Positions 21,830 through 34,100 of a stretch of 64,000 nucleotides of DNA are shown here, piece by piece. Within the stretch, counting starts at the first letter, position 1, and every line of letters begins with the position of its first letter. The position numbers were made by a program, and so were the translations under genes. The stretch lies in assembly GCA_002633005.1 (NCBI GenBank), contig NMRA01000769.1, positions 84,476-148,475 on the forward strand. The letters run 5' to 3'. Under the pieces are notes generated by a model. The model was not told the origin of the DNA, ran no database searches, and saw only the letters and a program-made list of their open reading frames with translations. This DNA is from Phoronis australis (lineage: Eukaryota; Phoronida; Phoronidae).

Positions 21830-24728
21830 ATGAACACGAATCGGATGGTGCTGGGTTTGGTGGGAATGACGTGTTTTCTCTTTGTTGGAGAAGCCACTGG
21901 GTATTGTTTTTCAATAGCTGACGGTAGGTTTTAACCATAGTATTAAATGTAACGTTGTTCGTTGGAAGTGCGCATCAACAGTTAAGACTGCAGTGAATAA
22001 TGTTTCAAACGGCAATGAACACTCATTGTGTCGAAGAAACTTAAATAATTATTGGGATCTACCGTCGCTATAAAATTGTCTCCGCTTGTCCTTCAGTCAC
22101 ATCAGAAACGGTTTTCATCATGCAAAGAATTGACAGTTCCGTAGACCTCGAGACCACGCGCGCTCGTCGAATAATGAAATGGTAATCTATTGTGACAAGC
22201 CATCTTCTAGTATAGAATGATTTAAATAATAACGAACTGTCACTTCTTTCCGAGCTCAGCAGTGATAATTATTTTGGTTAAGGGAGAATTTGATGCCGAT
22301 GTCAATCAAAATTTGTTTTTGGGACATAAGGCTGATTTATAGACCATTATTAAAAAGATCTCGTTGATATTCATGTAGAATACAAAGGCGAGGCTAACCA
22401 CGGCAACACTGATCATCACTGTCCCCACTTCGTGTACCGTCGATCTGTCGCTTGTACACGACTTAAAGCTGCGTTTCCTTTTGTTTAGCTACCACTTTAA
22501 AAATCATTCGAGTTCTAAGCTCAGGAGACAAACCCAACAATTGATTTGCTAAGTATTCAAGGGGAATGGTCACGTGACACACTTATTTGAATAATAATAA
22601 CAATAACAATAATAATAATAATGATAATAATAATAATAATAATAATAATAATTGTTATTATTATTATCATTATTATTATTGTTACTATTATTATTGTTGT
22701 TGTTGTTGTTTTGTTAATGTTATTATCATTATTGTTATTATTACATTTAACTGTTAAACAGTCAAGTTATCTCGCGACAGTATGCTGTATTTTGCTTAGT
22801 GGAAGATCTGAAAACGCATTTAGTGGAAATAATTATTGTTGGGGGAATTGTCAAACATTTTAGCTGTTATTAGCTTAGACCACTACATCAAGTCGTTGTG
22901 TTTTTCTTATTTCATTGCAAATTGCTATTCGTCACCGCTGTTTGCTGAGTAGTCGATTCCGCGTTGGCTGTTCTCAGAAAACCACTTCTCCTGCTGATAA
23001 TTTAACTTTGAGAACCGTGTTTGGGATATTGATATTAGTGTAAAAATTATTTTCAACGGAAAGGCGTAGTCGTAGTAGGGCTTCACTAAATCTAACCGAC
23101 TAAAATAAAACAGGAGAATGTTGCCAAACCCGTTAAGTAGAAAATTATAATTGAAATTCACCACTTTTCATTCCTAACTTATGTTTCAAGGTCCGTATCA
23201 TGACGACAGCAGATTCACAGTGTTCGGGCGAAACTTCACGGGTGGCGACCTGCCATTGCGATTCGGCCCTCCCATCTGTGTGGAATGCAGGCGGAGTGGG
23301 AGTTGCTGCGGGTAGATACATTCAATATTTGTTACCGTACACTGCTGTAGTGGGACGTAGGCGAACGTAGGCGCAGCCAACCTCCTTTTGGCATTTGAAC
23401 GTAGCGTCAACGCACCGTAAGTTACGTTCAATGCTCGGTGGGCTTTGGGCGCCTACTTACCTCTGATTTTACCACTACAGCACTGTTACCGTATTGTGGA
23501 GATAGACTGGGTCCACGTCTCTCCAAGCATACATGTAACAACGGTCAGCTGCCTCTAGGCGAAGTGATGTGCATAAGCTAGCCGGTGTAAACCCCTCCTC
23601 TACGTATCTCCCCGACTGCGATATTTAGCTGCGCTTGTATCCTATAGAATTGTTTGTCACTTCTACCTTTGACGTGATAAGAAGTTAATCGTCACCTCAG
23701 TAAAAACATGCGATTGTTGATTCCTTGTCCAACAACGTTCATTCAATGATAATCATGCAACTGACGTGGTTTTTCTGGGGTTTCCCCAGTCAAGGTCTGT
23801 TTTCTTCTAAGGAGAGTAAGTGAACTCTTAAAACCTGTGACGTACACAAAAATATGCTATCATTTAAAAAATCTTAACTCATTTCACTATTTCGTAAATA
23901 GGAGTCATATATTGACTTAAAATCGCGTTGAGAATTAAATTCCGTCCACTCTTGTGCCACATAAAACCGGTTCCAGATGACACGAGGAATGAAATTGCGC
24001 ATCGGATACAAATGATACTTCAATGCCAGCTTATAACATATTTTGGGATTTTACCGGGATTTAGCGTTGAAATTTGACATCCACACGACCTATTAACAAC
24101 GTCACGCTATTCACGAAATGTGACAGGATGTTTGACTTCTCCGAGGGGTCGAGGCCTGGCGTATAAGCTGGAGCCATATCCAACGGTTATGTTAGTACGG
24201 CACTTTCTGGGAACACTTGAAATGCAGCGATCCCGAATAAGTTACGACTACATAGAGCGCCACTAAGTTTATTTGGATCAAGGCCACGCAAGTACGAGTG
24301 TGTTCGTGCTTTCATGGCAATCCAAGCAAATTGATCAAGAGAAGTTGCGCCGATACGTATACGTGAAGTTGTATTCCATAAGCGGTTCGAGTGGGTCAAG
24401 GGGGTCCGGAGCCTTTGATTTCAATGATATCAAATCTAGAATTTTCAAATTGTTGAATTGAACACATTTTTTTAAAAAAATCCTTGATCCGACCACCCAC
24501 CCTACCTATGAAATATTCTGCATTTACCCCTGTAGCCTGCCGCCAGTAGTGAAAACGGCTACATCGTGAGTGGCCCCTATGAATGAAGAACGCTTCTTTT
24601 GCAGATATGGGAAAGCAGCCGGCGTTTTCGTGACAAGTCCCGGGTGTCGCGTTGTTGACGACAAAACTTCCTGCGACATGAAGATCGAATGCACACCCAA
24701 GTTACCTACACGTCCAACACAGCCCTGA
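21830..24728 (+). CDS. Secreted cysteine-rich protein, beta-microseminoprotein-like, three exons
   Basis: Exons 21830-21923, 23191-23311 and 24605-24728 give 112 codons. All junctions are GT-AG and the phases (1, then 2) close exactly to a stop at 24726-24728. Exon 1 encodes a signal peptide (MVLGLVGMTCFLFVGEATG region) with cleavage near residue 24. The mature part has eight cysteines: 26, 61, 64, 70, 71, 86, 95, 101. The pattern C-x2-C-x5-CC-x14-C-x8-C resembles beta-microseminoprotein and related small VWC-like secreted proteins, whose spacing from the CC pair onward is very close. An N-glycosylation site (NFT) is at 46-48. The product is expected to be a small disulfide-rich extracellular protein; the ligand or role is unknown. 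Every exon is short, so no single reading frame reveals the gene. Family assignment is moderate, gene reality fairly strong. Confidence 0.72.
22591..22755. repeat. (AAT)n / (ATT)n inverted microsatellite
   Basis: A/T triplets run as taa/aat from about 22591 and switch to att/gtt after about 22650, so the two halves are near reverse complements and could form a long hairpin. It lies in intron 1 of the secreted Cys-rich gene. Confidence 0.85.
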
Positions 24729-25138
24729 CCTTCCTAGTCACAATACAACAATGCGTGAACAGAATCAGCCATATTACCAATGTGTGACTACGCAAACTGA
24801 ATGAAAATTTCAAGTTATTTACTCGTCTCAATGTTTCATGAAACTTAAAAAAAAGGAAAAAAATCTTAGACCTTCTCATGCATAAATGCTGACTGTATGC
24901 TCAGAAAGAGAATGATGTGTACGTTTGCGTGACCATTAGGAAATGGAAATGTATAACGTCTCTTTTTAGATGAAAAATTTAACATTTACTAGAAAAATGT
25001 AACGATGTTCTCATGAAATAGCAAAGTCACTAGGCAAATCTTACGCTAACAGGATTGCACGAAAGTGGAGGAGAAAGCGTGTACCGTTCACCCCAGCGCA
25101 TGTAGACCGAGATATCCCAGAGCTTTTCTGTGCATGAA
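24729..25138. other. Intergenic, nothing recognised
   Basis: No exon or repeat seen between the stop of the secreted-protein gene and the left arm of the large element. Confidence 0.4.
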
Positions 25139-25860
25139 GAGGTAACCAATTTTCTTTAGTACCGCACTGCTCCATGAGTATCCTCATGCTTGGAAATGGA
25201 CATCTGGCAGGCTCGCTGTGGTGGGTGTGGTCAGGGGAGCTAAGCGAATAATACTAAAAATTTGAGCTACATCAACTTTTCTGATAACCACTTAGAACTG
25301 CCTTCGATACCTACTACGTAATCCAATGTATGAAAATTGGTCACAGCCAGGCAATTTCAGTGACGGGGAGTTACACGGTTATAAACATTGTAAAAAATGA
25401 GCTAGATCAATCGAAGAGGTAACCGAATGAAACCAGTTGAAAAATATTCATCATAACCCGAGATATCACGAATAAACACTGCCAGATAAATCTAGTGTGG
25501 TCTTACACACATCAAAATACCCGAGTTGAGCTAGATCAACCCACCAGGTAACCGTTTGAAACCAATTGCATGATGTTTAGCATCACTGCACATGGAACAA
25601 CAGTTGGATGCCAGACAATTTCAGCGTTTGTGTGCCCCTGCCAGACGATTGTAAAAAGAGCTAAAGTTGAGCTAGATCGACCCAAGAGGTAACCGCATTA
25701 AACCAGGTCCAAAATATTCAACGTAAGCCCATAAGTCTAGCGGTGGGTTAGACCTACCAGACACGCCCAAATATCTGAGTTGCGCTAGATTAACCCGCCA
25801 GATAATCGTTTGAAACCATTCAATGCTCATCAACATTCTACATGCAACAAAAGGTGCCTT
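25139..25860 (+). repeat. Left inverted arm of the ~6 kb element
   Basis: It contains four to five diverged copies of the unit gagctagatc(a/g)a(c/t)c...ggtaacc. The 'tgaaacca.ttg...atattca' block recurs after each. Confidence 0.75.
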
Positions 25861-26904
25861 ACAGACAATTTTGAGCGGTGGGGCAGTAGCATGCAGAGGT
25901 TTGGTCGATGCATCGGCGACTTTTTATTGGACGCCCCTCTCTCTCTCTGCTCAAATGCATATGTCCAAATAATAATACAAATAAAAAGGTGAAACATAAA
26001 CTAGAATCTTTATTTAATTTAACAGCAAATCAGTCACAATTCCCAAAAAGATTATACACAGTAATTGGAAACTATTTTCACCTACGTGGATGCCCGGACC
26101 GTCGCCACGATGACTGAGCACCATAACAATATCTATGAGTAATCAATTTGAACGTGTTTTATTTGCACTACGTAGACATAAAAGGGAACAGTTCCATTGC
26201 CCCGGCATATCTGTGTCGTTCAAATGAAATGATTATCAATCTAACGTAACTGAAAAACTATCAGGGCTCGTTATTCCCACGCACGGCAAATAACCAGTTC
26301 GCAATATGATCAGTGAGAGTGTTTTATCTATATTACAGCTTTAATAGTTTCCACGCAGTCCAACACGACCATGTGAATCCAATGTTCAGGTGCCGTAGAG
26401 GTGTTTTTAGCCTTTTTGGAGAACACAATAACAAACATAAATAATAAAAGGAGATTTATCGCTTTAACCAAAATTCATCTAATTCCAATGAGCCAACTTG
26501 TTCCACTGTGCATGTTTTAGTCAACTCCAAAGTGCTGTAATTAATCCTTTTCCTCGGAGTCGGAATCTTCACGCATTGGTTCGTCTACGGAATCTGACAG
26601 TTGTTCAGGCGAACTATTTCTAATGATGCCTCACTCCCAAGGTTACTATTGTTGATTTCTGCTTTCTAACTGAACAATATGTCAGGGAGAATAGACCCTC
26701 AAAAGTAATTGGCAGTAACATGTGAGTTTCAGTTTCATGATAACCATAATCAGTTGGTGTCAGTCCATCCCAAGGGTACCACGCTGTCGCGGCACGAGTC
26801 CAAAGTGCTGTGACGCACTGAGTTTGGCGAATCTTCATCTGTCGGCTACGGAGACAAGGTGGGAGCAACGCGCTATGGTGGGCCGTTGAAGGGAAAGTGT
26901 TGAT

Positions 26905-27446
26905 GTAAAATTACGCTCGTAATTACGAGCGTAAATTAAATGGGGAAAAGTTTAGCCGTAAAATTACGCTCGTAATCATGAGTGTAAATTAAATTGCAGG
27001 AGTGTCGCCGTACAATTACGCTCGTAAATTAAATGGGGAAAAGTTTAGCCGTAAAATTACGCTCGTAATTATGAGTGTAAGTTAAATTGCAAAAGTGTTG
27101 CGGTAAAATTACGCCCGCAAATTAAATGGGGTAAATGTCGCCGTAAATTACGCTCGTAAAATACCTTAAGAATGTTCCAAATTTAAACCAATCAGTGATG
27201 ACCTAACATACACGACTGTTGCTGGGCAGCTCGTTCTGGCACAATCGTTGACATGACAGCAGCGATTTGATCCGCCATGATTCACCGCTCGTATCGTAGA
27301 CATGAAACCCGCCAGTAAATAAGTATTTCCATGAGCGCACGCGATCTTTGATTGTAAAACCCAACGTCATTGGCTAAGAGTTTAAACTAAATTACGAGCG
27401 TAATTTTACGCCGTAATGATTAACAGCGTAAATAACGGCGTAATGT
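26905..27446. repeat. Array of ACGCTCGTAA/TTACGAGCGT units
   Basis: About five units of 40-53 bp (aaaattacgctcgtaa...aaattaaatggggaaaagtttagccgt) run from 26905 to about 27163. Inverted versions (aattacgagcgtaattttacg, ggcgtaatgtac) close the block at 27388-27446. Inverted ends and repeated sub-terminal words suggest an insertion of the same kind as 58251-58823. It lies in an intron of the decayed element gene. Confidence 0.7.
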
Positions 27447-27456
27447 ACACAATTAC

Positions 27457-28255
27457 CATAGGTGGATTTAGGGGGGAGAGCCCAGGGGGCCCGGGCCCCC
27501 CCCCCACCCTGGCTGCCGCAAAAAAATAAAACAGCAAGAGCGTAGGGAAATGTTGAGTTTATTAATTTGCCCAGGTAATTAAAATTATACGGATGAAAAA
27601 AGATTTAAATGTGTGCAGTTTTAGTGTTGGGGGGGGGGGGGGNNNNNNNNNNNNNNNNNNNNNNNTTTTTTAAAGAAAATGGAACCTGAGTGACGATGAA
27701 AAAACAGAAGCTGCTGGTAAGATGTGAATTTTAATCTAAGCCTTAGTGAATCACTCAGAAACTCATTAATTCTCTCTTTGTCAAACCTTAACTTAAGACG
27801 ATTTCCAAAGCAATCCCGTCATTATTGCCAACACGAAAAACGGATTTGGTCTTTTGGGCATTTGATGACTATTTAAAATACAAAAAATTTGTTAAGAACC
27901 GATTGCACAAAATATAAAACGTGTAATAAGCATTACAAAAAGAAGTAGGTTTCGCGCGCAAACGCTGTGGACCATAAACAAGTAGGTTTCTTAGTTTTAA
28001 GTTAGTAGTGGTGGTGTAGTGGTAAGGCACGCGCGTCCTATCGGCCAGGTTGTAGGTTCGAATCTGTGACACTCGCAGTTTTTCCTTTTTTTTCTAGGAT
28101 AATACTTCAGAAATCAAGGAAAATGCTTGATTTTAGAGGAAAAAATCAGAAAAAATTCCATTCGGTGCTATGCGCATCTACAATCGTGGTTTGCGCAAAT
28201 GCTTACGGCCCGACAAAATGTTGCCCCCCCTTGTGATATCCTAGATCCGCCACTG
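27457..28255 (+). mobile_element. tRNA-cored TIR element, copy B
   Basis: It starts CATAGGTGGATTTAGG and ends CCTAGATCCGCCACTG, with a 5-bp duplication ATTAC (27452-27456, 28256-28260). A tRNA-like segment has box A TGGTGTAGTGG at 28012-28022 and box B GGTTCGAATC at 28055-28064. An assembly gap replaces part of the left half. It is inserted inside the ~6 kb element. Confidence 0.85.
27643..27665. other. Assembly gap (23 N)
   Basis: The gap follows a 13-base G run. Against copies C and E, about 200 bases of the element are missing here, so the true gap is larger than 23. Confidence 0.9.
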
Positions 28256-30539
28256 ATTACGCTAGTATTTTTCCGGCGACACCTTCCCCCCAACGGCCCA
28301 TCATAACGCGCAGCCAATTCGTTTAACATCAGCAAGTGGATCCTACTGAAAAGAAAACTAAAAACTATAAGCATAGATGACATGATGGTAGTTGTGCATT
28401 ATCAGATCTAATAGTTATATTGTTTACGGGTTATCACTACATACCTCTGCAACTTTGCCAGCATGTCCATACGTTTGACGAACCGGGCCTCGTTAACATC
28501 TTTGACCTTGCTTTTTTGCGCACATGTGATACACGAACTCAGTGACAAGCCGACATCGATGCTGTCATGCACGTCTCCAGAAGTAGCGAAAGTATTGGTG
28601 AGCTTTTCATCACTTTTAGCAATGTCTAGGGCCTTGACTTTGCCTTTCCTGAAAAATAAGGAATGACGTATAAGACTAATTCATAATAGAACCTTTTTTA
28701 ATCTAAAAGAGTCAATCATAACACGATATTTAGACTTCGTTTACATGGCAGACGTAATCACAGCTAATTGAATTCTTTCAATTCTCGTCAATACAGCAAT
28801 TACCAAAATTTCGATTACATACCTATAAAAGACAGGTGTGGAGTCACATCCAGTGATGGTGTTGTGTCCAGACGTTGCTCTGGCAAGTCCCTACTTGCGA
28901 TTTTCAAGAGCGGTTGCTATGTAGAAAATGTGGATGAATCTCTTGCTATTTCCCACTCCACAGTTCATGACAACGTTGGTCGTGGATCGTATTTCTCGCC
29001 GCTGTTGTCCAAGTGTACCAATCAAGATTACCAAAACATCCATATCTCAGTGAAACCCTCACTATCATATGGCCGATAGGGATGTTTGCGACGTGGAACG
29101 CAATCAACATGTCGGCTTCCTCGGGGTCGCCTTGAAGATGGGCAGGGTTTGTTACCATGCTGTGCTGGTTATCGTCGGGAAAGAACCGTTGGTAGCACTC
29201 ACCACCGTGGGAAACGAACAAAGTTTTCCCACCACTGTCTTTATTGAGTTTTCTACGTACTTGTCTAGACACCAGTGAGGTTCCTCTGTCCTCCCCGAAC
29301 AGACCACTAATAACATCGATCGTGCAACTGATCCGTAAGTTGCGCCTATTCTCGTCTGTGAGATGACTGAATGCAGAAGTCCGCCATTTAAAACCTTTGC
29401 GTAGCCCTACAGAAAGTCTTCATCTGTTATAGGTTCTGTCTGGAACAATTCACAACTTTTTTCAACAAAACAGGCTTTTCGGGTTTGACGAGAGTTCCAT
29501 TGCAGTGAGTGGCTGGATGTACGAGAAGTTTTCGAAGGTCGAAGTCTGTCCTCTTTGCTACAACTACGATTATGCGTACGAACAAATCTCTGAGACTCTC
29601 TTCGGTGTCTTGTTTCTCTGTGAGGCGATGACTTGGCTATATTCTTCACGCTATCAGCAACCTATAATTGCTGTCGTTTTCCCATTCGTGTTGGAATTTT
29701 TCTCTCGCATCATGGCCTCGTGATCAGCGCATTGATCAAGTAGACTCCCGTTTCTGGGATGCTGCTTGGCCAGGTGCGATATTAACCAGACCAGATGCAG
29801 CATCAGGTTACAGAAATTGTCGATTTTCCGGCACACTGAATGGTGCTTTTTGGTTCTTGAAGGAATGCACTGACTCTTTGCATTTTCCCCAATTTCAAGT
29901 CCTGCAAATGTGTAAGTTAAATTACAGTCATTGCCTTTGTGTCATAGAGAGGGAACATCGATTCTCCGAGGTGCGGAAAGCCACTGTCAGTTTCATGCTC
30001 GATGCTGCATTTTAACGGAGTGAGTCCAAAGAGACTCGGAGGTCAACAGCAGATCTACTGAAGTATTTCCTCGTACGTCGCACCAGAACGCGCCATTCTC
30101 CAGCACTTCACGTAATATTGAGTCCGCGAACTGCAACTTTTCGTAAAACAATGTTGACATTTGGAGTAGTTTGAGATTTTCAAGGCAAAAAAATGTTGAT
30201 ATAACCACCTCTGGAGTTCTCTGTGGGTGCGATTTATGCGAGAGATGCATATTGCCGAAAACTGATCAGTGATGCCAAATTTGGTGAAAGAAATCTTCTG
30301 GAGATACTGAGTGATCCCAAGATCATCAAGGTTTGCCTCTATTTGTTGTCTGGATCTGAAGGGACTACAGTCATCACGATACGAGTCAGGGACTCACTGG
30401 CTTTATTGCAAATCGAAGTGCACGGTTCCTCACTTTGGTGCACGGTTCCGCAAATGCGCTGGTAATGAATTCTGTTTCGACACTTTATAATTTGTCTGGT
30501 GGAACCCTACGTCTGAACTTGGCATTTTACTGTTGTGCA

Positions 30540-31180
30540 TGTGCAATCGGATGGTGAACATCGTGCACCGTTACCCGGTGGGTTGACCTAGCTCAACTCA
30601 GGTTTGGGCGTGTCTGACGTGGCTTACCCACCACTAGATTCGTTGCAGTGTTTATTCGTGATGCCTGGGTTTACGGTGAATATTGTGCAAGTGGTTTCAT
30701 GCGGTTACCTCTTGAGTCGATCTAGCCCAATTTTTAACCCTTTGTGATAACCGTCTGCCAGGCTGGGGCACGCCACCGCTGAAATTGTCTGACAAAAATC
30801 AATGCGCAGTGATGCTGAGCATCGTACAATTGGTTTCAAACGGTTACCTGGTGGGTTTATGGTTAATATTTTGCAACTGGCTAATTCATGCGGTTACTTC
30901 ACTGATTGGCCTAGCTCACCTGTTACCCCGTTTATAACAGTCTGATACTCCCCACCACTGAAATTGCGTGGCAGTGACCAATTTCGATAGTAGGCCTATA
31001 GTACATATCGAAGGTAGTGGTAAGTGGATACCAGGAGAGTTGATCTAGTTCAATTTTTGTGCGTCATTCTCTTAGCTCCTCTGACCACAGCCACCGGAGC
31101 GAGCCTGCCAGAGGGTACATTTCCAAGCATGAGGATGCTCATGGAGCACTGTGGTACTAAAGAGAATTGGTTACCTTGTC
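30540..31180 (-). repeat. Right inverted arm of the ~6 kb element
   Basis: Reverse complement of the left arm, with the same unit order (ggttacct at the outer edge, cgatctagc and ggttacc words inward). It has small indels relative to the left arm, so the arms are not freshly identical. Confidence 0.75.
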
Positions 31181-34100
31181 CAAAAAACCTATGGCAAGCT
31201 GTCACAGATTGAAGTGAGCTAGTCGCTATTCATGGGTTTGGCTGAATGTGCTGAATGAGAAAATTCAGGTCGTAAACCAAAAACACCTGTTAAGCGTGAG
31301 CTTCGAAGTGAAAAAACGAACAACTAAGGGAAACTACCACCGTGACTGTTTTTAAAAATAGAAAAGTAAATAGTAGCTGTCTTTGAATTTTAAAAATCGA
31401 TGCGTTATACACTGTAGGTGAAAATATGGACGTATCCGAGGGGCTGGCGAGGACACATTTACTAACCAAACCACCACCTTCCCCGCCGCCTCCTGTGACG
31501 TCACGCCTCTACCGGCCCGGCTTACCTTGCCATCAGATGAAGATCTTCCAACAAAAGGTATTGTAAGGCAAACAACTCGAGCAGCACCAAACTGAACTGA
31601 TGGTTGAAATGTCTTCAAATAAAAATGCATAGATCGTGATTGAATACGCTTTATTTTTGTCACACTTTATTGAATTAAATAGAAATATAGTAGAATGCCC
31701 AATTACCATGGTAACAGTCACCAAACTTGGAAATGTCATTCAGTGCATAATATTTGCAAGGAATTCTAATGACGCAAACTGACTTGACAAAAGCACTTAA
31801 TATTACAGTGGAAGACTCTCATTACCACCTCGTATTGGGAGACCTAACAAGACCATGATTGTGGAGGCACGTTTTCACCAACCCTCAAAGTTATGCAAAA
31901 TGAAGTTTAGAAAATTCTGGCTTTGCTTCAAGGAACATTCTGCCGCAGAACGCCAAGTCACGCATCCAATCTCCAGCATTTAATATAATTGTGATTTATT
32001 GAAATATATACATATATCCATAGGCCCAAAGCATAACATGTAACGGCAGGACAGAACATTGTCAGGTGCGTTACTAACGACGAATAGAAGTAGGATATCC
32101 GCAATTCTCATGAGAGATTCAAACTTAGATGTCTTTGGAGAACGACAAAAACGATCACTAATAAGTACTCAACCCGAAGGTCTTGGAACGTACTGCAAAC
32201 TAACACAAGGTGGTCGTCTTCTACACATCTCGAATTACATAACTCAAACAACCTATTTTCATAGGAAATATTAGTGTGGTGACCTCTTTCCACTATCTTT
32301 CCACTAGTAGCGAATGATTTGAACATCGCAATCGAGTAAGAGACTGGATAAAAATACGTGGGATACCAATTCTCAAGACAATACATTGTTTGTACCTCAC
32401 ATAGTAAGGCAGTTTTGCGTTACATTCGATATCAGATTGCCAACCTTACAAACAACAGTCCGCGACACGTTGAGAAAAAAACTGTCAAGAAACACGCTTT
32501 ATAAGACGAGTGATTGTATGTTCATCCAATTCAGGGACTGCACGGCTAAACCTTCGAAAAGACTGTGACTCAATCTCAACTGCTTGGCGAGCACAATTTT
32601 GTGGAAGAGATAAAGGGAACCTGTTTAAAGAAGCCAGACTATTCACGATATACACACAACAACACGCGGCACGGACTCGGAGAAACCAGATGCGAAAAGT
32701 TACTTTTAAAATTTGGTTCTCATCCGGAAACGCTCTTATCTTAAACAAGAACAACACAAAGCGTTCACATGCACTCACAATGCACCACGAACGGTAGGTT
32801 TCTAGGGGTGCTTATCAGTTGACACAAGGAGACAATAATTTGACCACAACGGGTACCCGCAACAATCAGAATTGACAAAAAGTGTTGGTACCTCACCTTT
32901 CAGAACAAAAATCAGATCAAAAAATTTTAAACATAAGCATTTTCAACATTTGCAGCAAAGAGATGAAACACACTACAAAGGCATCCAAAAATAGCAACAA
33001 TTCTAATCTCCTTCTTTTCATAAAGAACAATCACGAGGTTTGGCAAATAAAGGTAGACACAAAATGACATAATGAGCACGAGACTTGTTGGAATCGGCTC
33101 AAAACTGGTAGCTACCACTGAAGGGCGCTGCGGTAGCCACAACCACCCGAATATAAATGGTCACTAGGGGGTGCTGCAGTAGCCAAAACCACGAGAAATA
33201 AACTGGTACCAGCACATTGACGTCACATACCTCTGTCAGTTTCATTGAAAATCATCACAGGCTTTTCTAGATGTCATCTAGAAATGCAATTCTCCCCCAA
33301 AATACTAAGAAAGAAATATATCAAGACAAAATGGCCACCATGGATTGTGCAGAGTCTGAATTTGCCCAAAAAGCGCATTAAGTTTCAGTTCTGAGATGTC
33401 AGTCGGAAACATTCTTCCCAAAACATAACTAAAATGCCCCGTGTATGGGCCCAAGCAGTTTGAAAAATGGCATGCAGCCAAGTGAAGCCCCACACACCCT
33501 TGTCAAATTTCCTTCAAAGTTTTAAGTGATCTGGTCATAGTTAGTAATAGCTAATAGTCATAGTAACTCAGTAGTTACAGTTAGCAACTTCTAATAGTCA
33601 CAGTCAGTAACTGCTAATAGTCGCAGTTAGAAAGTGCTAACAGTCACAATTAATAACTGCTAATAGGTTGCATATGGTCCAATGTCCATTTAATATTATC
33701 TTCATGATTTTCAAGCACAATAAAATAGCTGGTCAATGATAAGCACCGTTACCAGCTCAGACTTCTTCGGCACTCAACATGAACATCACTATCTGTAACT
33801 TAGAGAATAAATTAACAATAAATACAATGTTTACAATCAAAGAGGCATAGAACGGGAAAACTGATTATGAAAATACCTTTTAAACACATCATGGCAAATC
33901 TACTTCTTGACGAAGTTAACATGACAGTTATTCACTTTGAATAATGTAATTTTGTCCATCGTTCAGGTTCTATGCCGCTTTAACAGTAAACATATGGAAT
34001 ACGCGGCACTGCTACAACAATGACAGTTTTAAATATTAAACATTACTACTGCATTTAAATCTCAAGTCAAACAAACTGAAGAAGTTTGACTAGCATATTA

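Larger units (their letters stand above)
26541..30250 (-). pseudogene. Multi-exon gene of an uncharacterised HEEADT/TGCD family, inactivated
   Basis: Read on the minus strand. 29272-28946 contains GDPEEADMLIAFHVANI, followed after a frame change near 29055 by DMDVLVILIGTLGQ, VVMNCGVGNSKRF, then an in-frame stop near 28900, then TITGCD and FYR ending at a gtatgt donor (~28822). The next exon (28655-28463) opens after tttttcag, completes the split Arg codon and reads KGKVKALDI...VKDVNEARF before another gtatgt donor. 26868-26620 gives LPPCLRSRQMK...GLTPTDYGYHETETHMLLPI, and an acidic tail (DSDSEEKD) ends at 26541 in another frame. The order matches a large family of uncharacterised invertebrate proteins with E-E-A-D-T, D-T-D-V and T-G-C-D motifs. 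At least two frame changes and one stop mark it as dead. Upstream coding at 29407-30250 is too degraded to place. Confidence 0.65.
25139..31180 (-). mobile_element. ~6 kb element with long inverted arms and a decayed gene
   Basis: Left arm 25139-25860 and right arm 30540-31180 are extended inverted copies of each other. Both contain aggtaaccaatt at the outer edge, gctccatgag(t/c)atcctcatg and ggtcac(a/t)gcca(g/c)gcaatttca. Inside each arm, units of roughly 150 bp repeat gagttgagctagatc followed by ggtaaccg and tgaaacca, as expected for transposase-binding sub-terminal repeats. The interior carries a multi-exon, inactivated gene on the minus strand. I could not find a clear target-site duplication, so the exact ends are uncertain by tens of bases. 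The superfamily is not identified. Confidence 0.7.

Noticed and set aside
22621-22863. Open frame starting with a long Ile/Val run
   Set aside because: It is the ATT microsatellite read in frame.
28008-28075. Possible tRNA gene
   Set aside because: Box A and B are present, but the same sequence recurs in five copies of a transposon family, no acceptor-stem pairing is evident, and there is no terminator run. It is treated as a tRNA-derived repeat core.
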